A stretch of 64,000 bases of DNA from Stomorhina lunata (taxonomy: Eukaryota; Arthropoda; Insecta; Diptera; Rhiniidae): the NCBI GenBank assembly GCA_933228675.1, contig OW121744.1, positions 20,985,111 to 21,049,110 on the forward strand, given 5' to 3'. Below, in pieces: positions 60,960 to 64,000 of the stretch. The stretch's first letter is position 1. Each line of letters opens with the position of its first letter. A program made the translations under genes and the position numbers. The notes under the pieces are model-generated. The model did not search any database. It was given only the letters and a program-made list of their open reading frames with translations, and was not told the origin of the DNA.

Positions 60960-61921
60960 AGGCACAAAAATTGTTGTGAAGTTTTTTAGAAACAAAAATT
61001 TTCTCTAAAATTATTAGACACAAAAATTTTGTATAAAATTTTCAGACTCAAAAAAATTCTCTAAATATTTTAGACTTAAAAAATTTCCATAAAATTTTTT
61101 GGCACAAAAATTTCCATAAAATTTTTTGGCACAAAAATTTTCTACAAAATTTTTTAGAAAGCAAATTTTTTTTTAAATTTTTAAGCACAAAAATTTCCTA
61201 TAAAAGTTTTTGGACACAAAAAGTTTCTGTCAAACTTTTAAGATACAAAAATTTTCTATAAAATTTTTTAGACACAAAAAATTTCCATTAAATTTTTAGG
61301 CAAAAATTTTCTATAAAATTTTTTAAATACAAAAAATTTTTATAATATAAAAATTTTCCGTAAAATTTTTAAGGTACAAAAATTTTCCATAAAATTTTGT
61401 AGACTTAAAAAATTTCTTTAAAATTTTGTAGAAAACTTTCTTTAAAATTTTTAGAACGAAAAATTTTTTAAACATTTTTAGAAACAAAAATTTTCTATAA
61501 AATTTTTTTGACACAAAAATTTTTCACATTTTTTATAAACAAAAATTTTCTATAAAATTTTTTAAAAATATTTATTTTCTATAAAATATTTTAGACACAA
61601 AAAAATTATATAAAATTAAAAGACACAAAAAAAATTTTGTATAAAATTTTTGAAACCAATATTTTTTATAAAATTTTTTTGGACACAAAAGTTTTCTGTA
61701 AAATTTTTAGACACAAAAATTTTCTATGAAATATTTAGACCCAAAAATTTTCTATAAAATTTTTAGACACAAAAATTTTCAAAAACATTTTCTACAAAAT
61801 GTTTTAAAGATTTTTAGACACAAAAATTTTCTAAAAAAATTTTAGTCACAAAAAATTTTAGGCATGAAATTTTTATATAAAATTTTAATACACAAAAATT
61901 TTCTATAAAATATTTTAGACT
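60960..61921. repeat. Minisatellite, ~28 bp, AAAATTTTCTATAAAATTTTTTAGACACA, left part
   Basis: About 35 irregular units built from CTATAAAATTTT and TTAGACACAAA. The array continues at 63672-64000 on the far side of the piggyBac-like element, so the two parts were once continuous. Confidence 0.85.
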
Positions 61922-61925
61922 TTAA

Positions 61926-61941
61926 CCCTTTGAGGACCATA
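61926..61941 (+). repeat. Left terminal inverted repeat of the piggyBac-like element
   Basis: CCCTTTGAGGACCATA is an exact inverse of 63652-63667 and directly abuts the TTAA duplication. Confidence 0.93.
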
Positions 61942-62186
61942 CATTTTCCGCTGAAGCGATTTACAATTTCGTTCTATTTCCATAATATAGAGCCTAATAG
62001 TAGTGACGAAAAAAAAAAATTGTCATCCTGGTTGTCCTCTTTATACTCCATTTCGCTTGGCAAACATAGTTGCCTGTAGGTTCAAACGGAATTTTTTATC
62101 CCAATTTATTTTTCTCAGAAAAAATTTTATTTCAACTTTTATTAAATATATATACAAAAAGACAATAGAAATCAAAAGTTAAACTA

Positions 62187-63371
62187 TTATTGATCGTGAT
62201 AGCTTCCAAAGCAATCACGAGACGTAGTAAAACAAAGGAACACATTGCATTTAGCGCAGAAAACATTTGTCCGATTATACACCTTATTGGAAGTGCAATA
62301 AAAACAGCGTCTCCAGTTATCAACCTTTTCCATTCTGTGAATAGATTTAGGCTTGCTTATAAAATATGTTCCGGTTCTGGTTGTCTCTGGAAAGGCTCGT
62401 TTTCTAGAATTGAAATCACTGATCAAGTCTTTAGCTAAAGCTGCCCGAAAATCAATGGATGATACCTTTACTGAGACATTATTAGCCAATAAGAGTTTCT
62501 GATATATTACGTAGCTATTATGAACGCATAATTCGAAAAGGTCGAAATTCAAACGTAAATAAAAACGCCACTTGCTTCTATGATCGTACTGATAATACAC
62601 TTTTTTCTGATCCATCAAATCAACACCTCCCATTCCTTTATTATACTTTTGTATAATAAGTGGGCAATCAATGTCTATTTTATCAGCCTGTCCAACTACG
62701 CGTCGTTTAACTTTGAACACCGCTGTCGGATCAATGAAATTTGAAGCAAGGTAAACAGCACAATTGTCCATCCATTTGACAACTGAAATGCTGCCCGAGG
62801 TGAAGTAACTTATGTCTCCTCTTTTCATATCTTTATCGGCAGGAAAATTTTTTGGCATGTGCTTTCTATTGCTTCGAATTGTTCCACAGGCCATTATGTC
62901 ATTTTGAGAGAGAATATAAATTAAGTTCAGACTTGAAAAAAAGTTATCAAAGTAAACTTCAATCCCTTTCTTTGCCAGTGGCTTACATAACTGCAAGACA
63001 ACCGATTCACCAAGACCGTGTTCAACATATTGTTTCTTTCCGGTGTATATGTCAACATTGTATAAGAAACCAGTTTCTGCTTCACATAGGCACCAAAGTT
63101 TGAATCCCCATGAAATCGGTTTGTCCTTCATGTACTGCTTCATGGCATTATGTCCCTTAAATTTGACCATATGTTCATCGACTGATAGTTTTTTGGAATA
63201 AGTGTATGCGCTCGGCATAGCCTTGTTAATATGATCTATAATTTTAATATTTTTTATTTTGGAGGTAATTATTATTACAACTTTCCGGGACGTTTTTTTT
63301 CGTTTAAACCCACAGGCAAACATATTTGCCCACCAAATATTGATATCCTGTAGGAACAGTGTACATTGCAT
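62187..63371 (-). CDS. PiggyBac-family transposase (DDE_Tnp_1_7), N-terminally shortened, 394 aa
   Basis: Cut-and-paste transposase specific for TTAA. The catalytic aspartates are all present: D65 in KLSVDEHMVKFKG, D142 in VYFDNFFSSLNL and D251 in GMGGVDLMDQ (D254 follows). The C-terminal cysteine-rich domain, which binds the element ends in this family, is seen as C356-x2-C359, C372-x2-C375, C380 and C387. From residue 38 (KIKNIKIIDHINKAM) on it matches the family, but the usual ~200 residues before it are missing. Residues 1-30 are unlike the family, and codons near 14-19 overlap an end-type palindrome (63315-63330). I infer an internal deletion that fused terminal DNA to the catalytic part. 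The frame has no stop, so loss of function is recent or the protein persists; it is probably inactive without the N-terminal domain. Confidence 0.9.
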   Translation of the reverse strand: MQCTLFLQDINIWWANMFACGFKRKKTSRKVVIIITSKIKNIKIIDHINKAMPSAYTYSKKLSVDEHMVKFKGHNAMKQYMKDKPISWGFKLWCLCEAETGFLYNVDIYTGKKQYVEHGLGESVVLQLCKPLAKKGIEVYFDNFFSSLNLIYILSQNDIMACGTIRSNRKHMPKNFPADKDMKRGDISYFTSGSISVVKWMDNCAVYLASNFIDPTAVFKVKRRVVGQADKIDIDCPLIIQKYNKGMGGVDLMDQKKVYYQYDHRSKWRFYLRLNFDLFELCVHNSYVIYQKLLLANNVSVKVSSIDFRAALAKDLISDFNSRKRAFPETTRTGTYFISKPKSIHRMEKVDNWRRCFYCTSNKVYNRTNVFCAKCNVFLCFTTSRDCFGSYHDQ

Positions 63372-63651
63372 AAACTCTTTGTAAATTTTTTAGAACAGCT
63401 AAGAGTAAGATACAACACACAATTAACCATCAACCACTTGTGCCTCATTGTAACACCTCTGCGGCCCCCTGAACCAAGTCAATTTTTTGGCCAACTTTGG
63501 AACTCTCGAACTCGAAAGTGGTGTCAAACTCGCACTGAACTATATTATTGTAGCCCATACCTTCTTCTACCAATCTCTCCTTGAAACTTTTTCTCTATCT
63601 CCTACCTTTATAAATATATCACCAAAAAACCCATGGGCAAACATACTTGCC

Positions 63652-63667
63652 TATGGTCCTCAAAGGG
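63652..63667 (-). repeat. Right terminal inverted repeat of the piggyBac-like element
   Basis: TATGGTCCTCAAAGGG, followed by TTAA at 63668-63671. A GGCAAACATACTTGCC palindrome abuts it on the inner side, sharing its last base position with the start of the repeat. Confidence 0.93.
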
Positions 63668-63671
63668 TTAA

Positions 63672-64000
63672 AACTTTCTACAAAATTATAAGACACAAAA
63701 ATTTTAGATAAAATTTTTAGACGCAAAAAATTTCCATAAAATTCTTAAACACAAAAAATTTTCATCTAATTTTTTAGATACAAAAATCTTCTATAAAATT
63801 TTTAGACCCAAATATTTTCTGTGAAATTTTATTGAAACAATAAATTTCTATAAAGTTTTTAGACAAAAAAAATTTTCATAAAATTTGTAAGACACGAAAA
63901 TTTTTTATAAAATTTATTGGACACAAAAATTTTTGGATACAAAATTTTGCATACAATTTTTGAGACCAATATTTTCTATAAAATTGTTTTGGACACAAAA
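63672..64000. repeat. Minisatellite, ~28 bp, right part of the array split by piggyBac
   Basis: About 12 units of the same CTATAAAATTTT / TTAGACACAAA type as 60960-61921. It runs off the end of the window. Confidence 0.85.

Larger units (their letters stand above)
61926..63667 (-). mobile_element. piggyBac-like element inserted in a satellite array
   Basis: The element is 1742 bp with perfect 16-bp terminal inverted repeats, CCCTTTGAGGACCATA at 61926-61941 and its complement at 63652-63667. TTAA lies directly outside each (61922-61925 and 63668-63671), the piggyBac target duplication. A 16-bp imperfect palindrome GGCAAACATANTTGCC occurs three times (62059-62074, 63315-63330, 63636-63651). 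Autonomous piggyBac-family elements are usually near 2.4 kb or longer with a transposase of about 550-600 residues, so this copy seems internally deleted on the 5' coding side. Confidence 0.95.

Overview
The window is extremely AT-rich nuclear DNA from an insect, most likely a higher (schizophoran, probably calyptrate) fly. The evidence is one split insect odorant-receptor gene, a mariner-type and a piggyBac-type transposon, short interspersed elements that begin TATACCCTTCACC and end TTACTTGTT as in many fly genomes, and spliceosomal introns. There are no rRNA genes, no convincing tRNA genes, no CRISPR array and nothing prokaryotic.

Tandem minisatellites make up well over half of the sequence. 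Most families share one palindromic core, TTTTCTATAGAAAA, joined by family-specific linkers, usually with a period of about 31 bp. Left to right: 1061-1883 and 2267-3945 (linker TAATATCAA); 5270-8494 (linker TTCAAAAA, period about 25, inside the receptor intron); 10033-10553 (linker with GACGATAG, built as an inverted pair); 12780-13800; 14310-15870 (inside a foldback-like inverted repeat, 13861-16142); 18385-19622, 20101-20829 and 21091-21392 (linker GATAAAAA, period about 30); 24170-29892 (related core CCTATAAAAAG, period 29); 31133-35180 (linker TAATAACG or TAACAACG); 37346-40506 (linker CTCGATGATCATCAAG); 41813-42901 (as 24170); 42936-44177, 44995-45780 (inverted) and 46627-55908 (linker TACTATCGTCAA); 57132-59740 (linker CGATATTAA); 60960-61921 and 63672-64000 (linker TTAGACACAA).

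The only apparently intact host gene is an odorant receptor on the minus strand. It has three exons: 10647-11407, 4475-4835 and 4328-4375. They join in frame into 389 codons ending in a typical receptor C-terminus. Its 5.8-kb first intron is largely satellite. Two DNA transposons are delimited to the base: a damaged mariner-like element (21666-22908, TA duplication) and a piggyBac-like element (61926-63667, TTAA duplication) that inserted into a satellite array and carries a 394-codon N-terminally shortened transposase.

The spacers between arrays (for example 16143-17400, 29893-31132, 35181-36999, 40507-41812, 55909-57131, 59741-60959) show no gene I can support. No operon-like cooperation exists here. 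The main theme is a receptor gene and unique spacers embedded in expanding, inverting and duplicating repeats with later transposon insertions.
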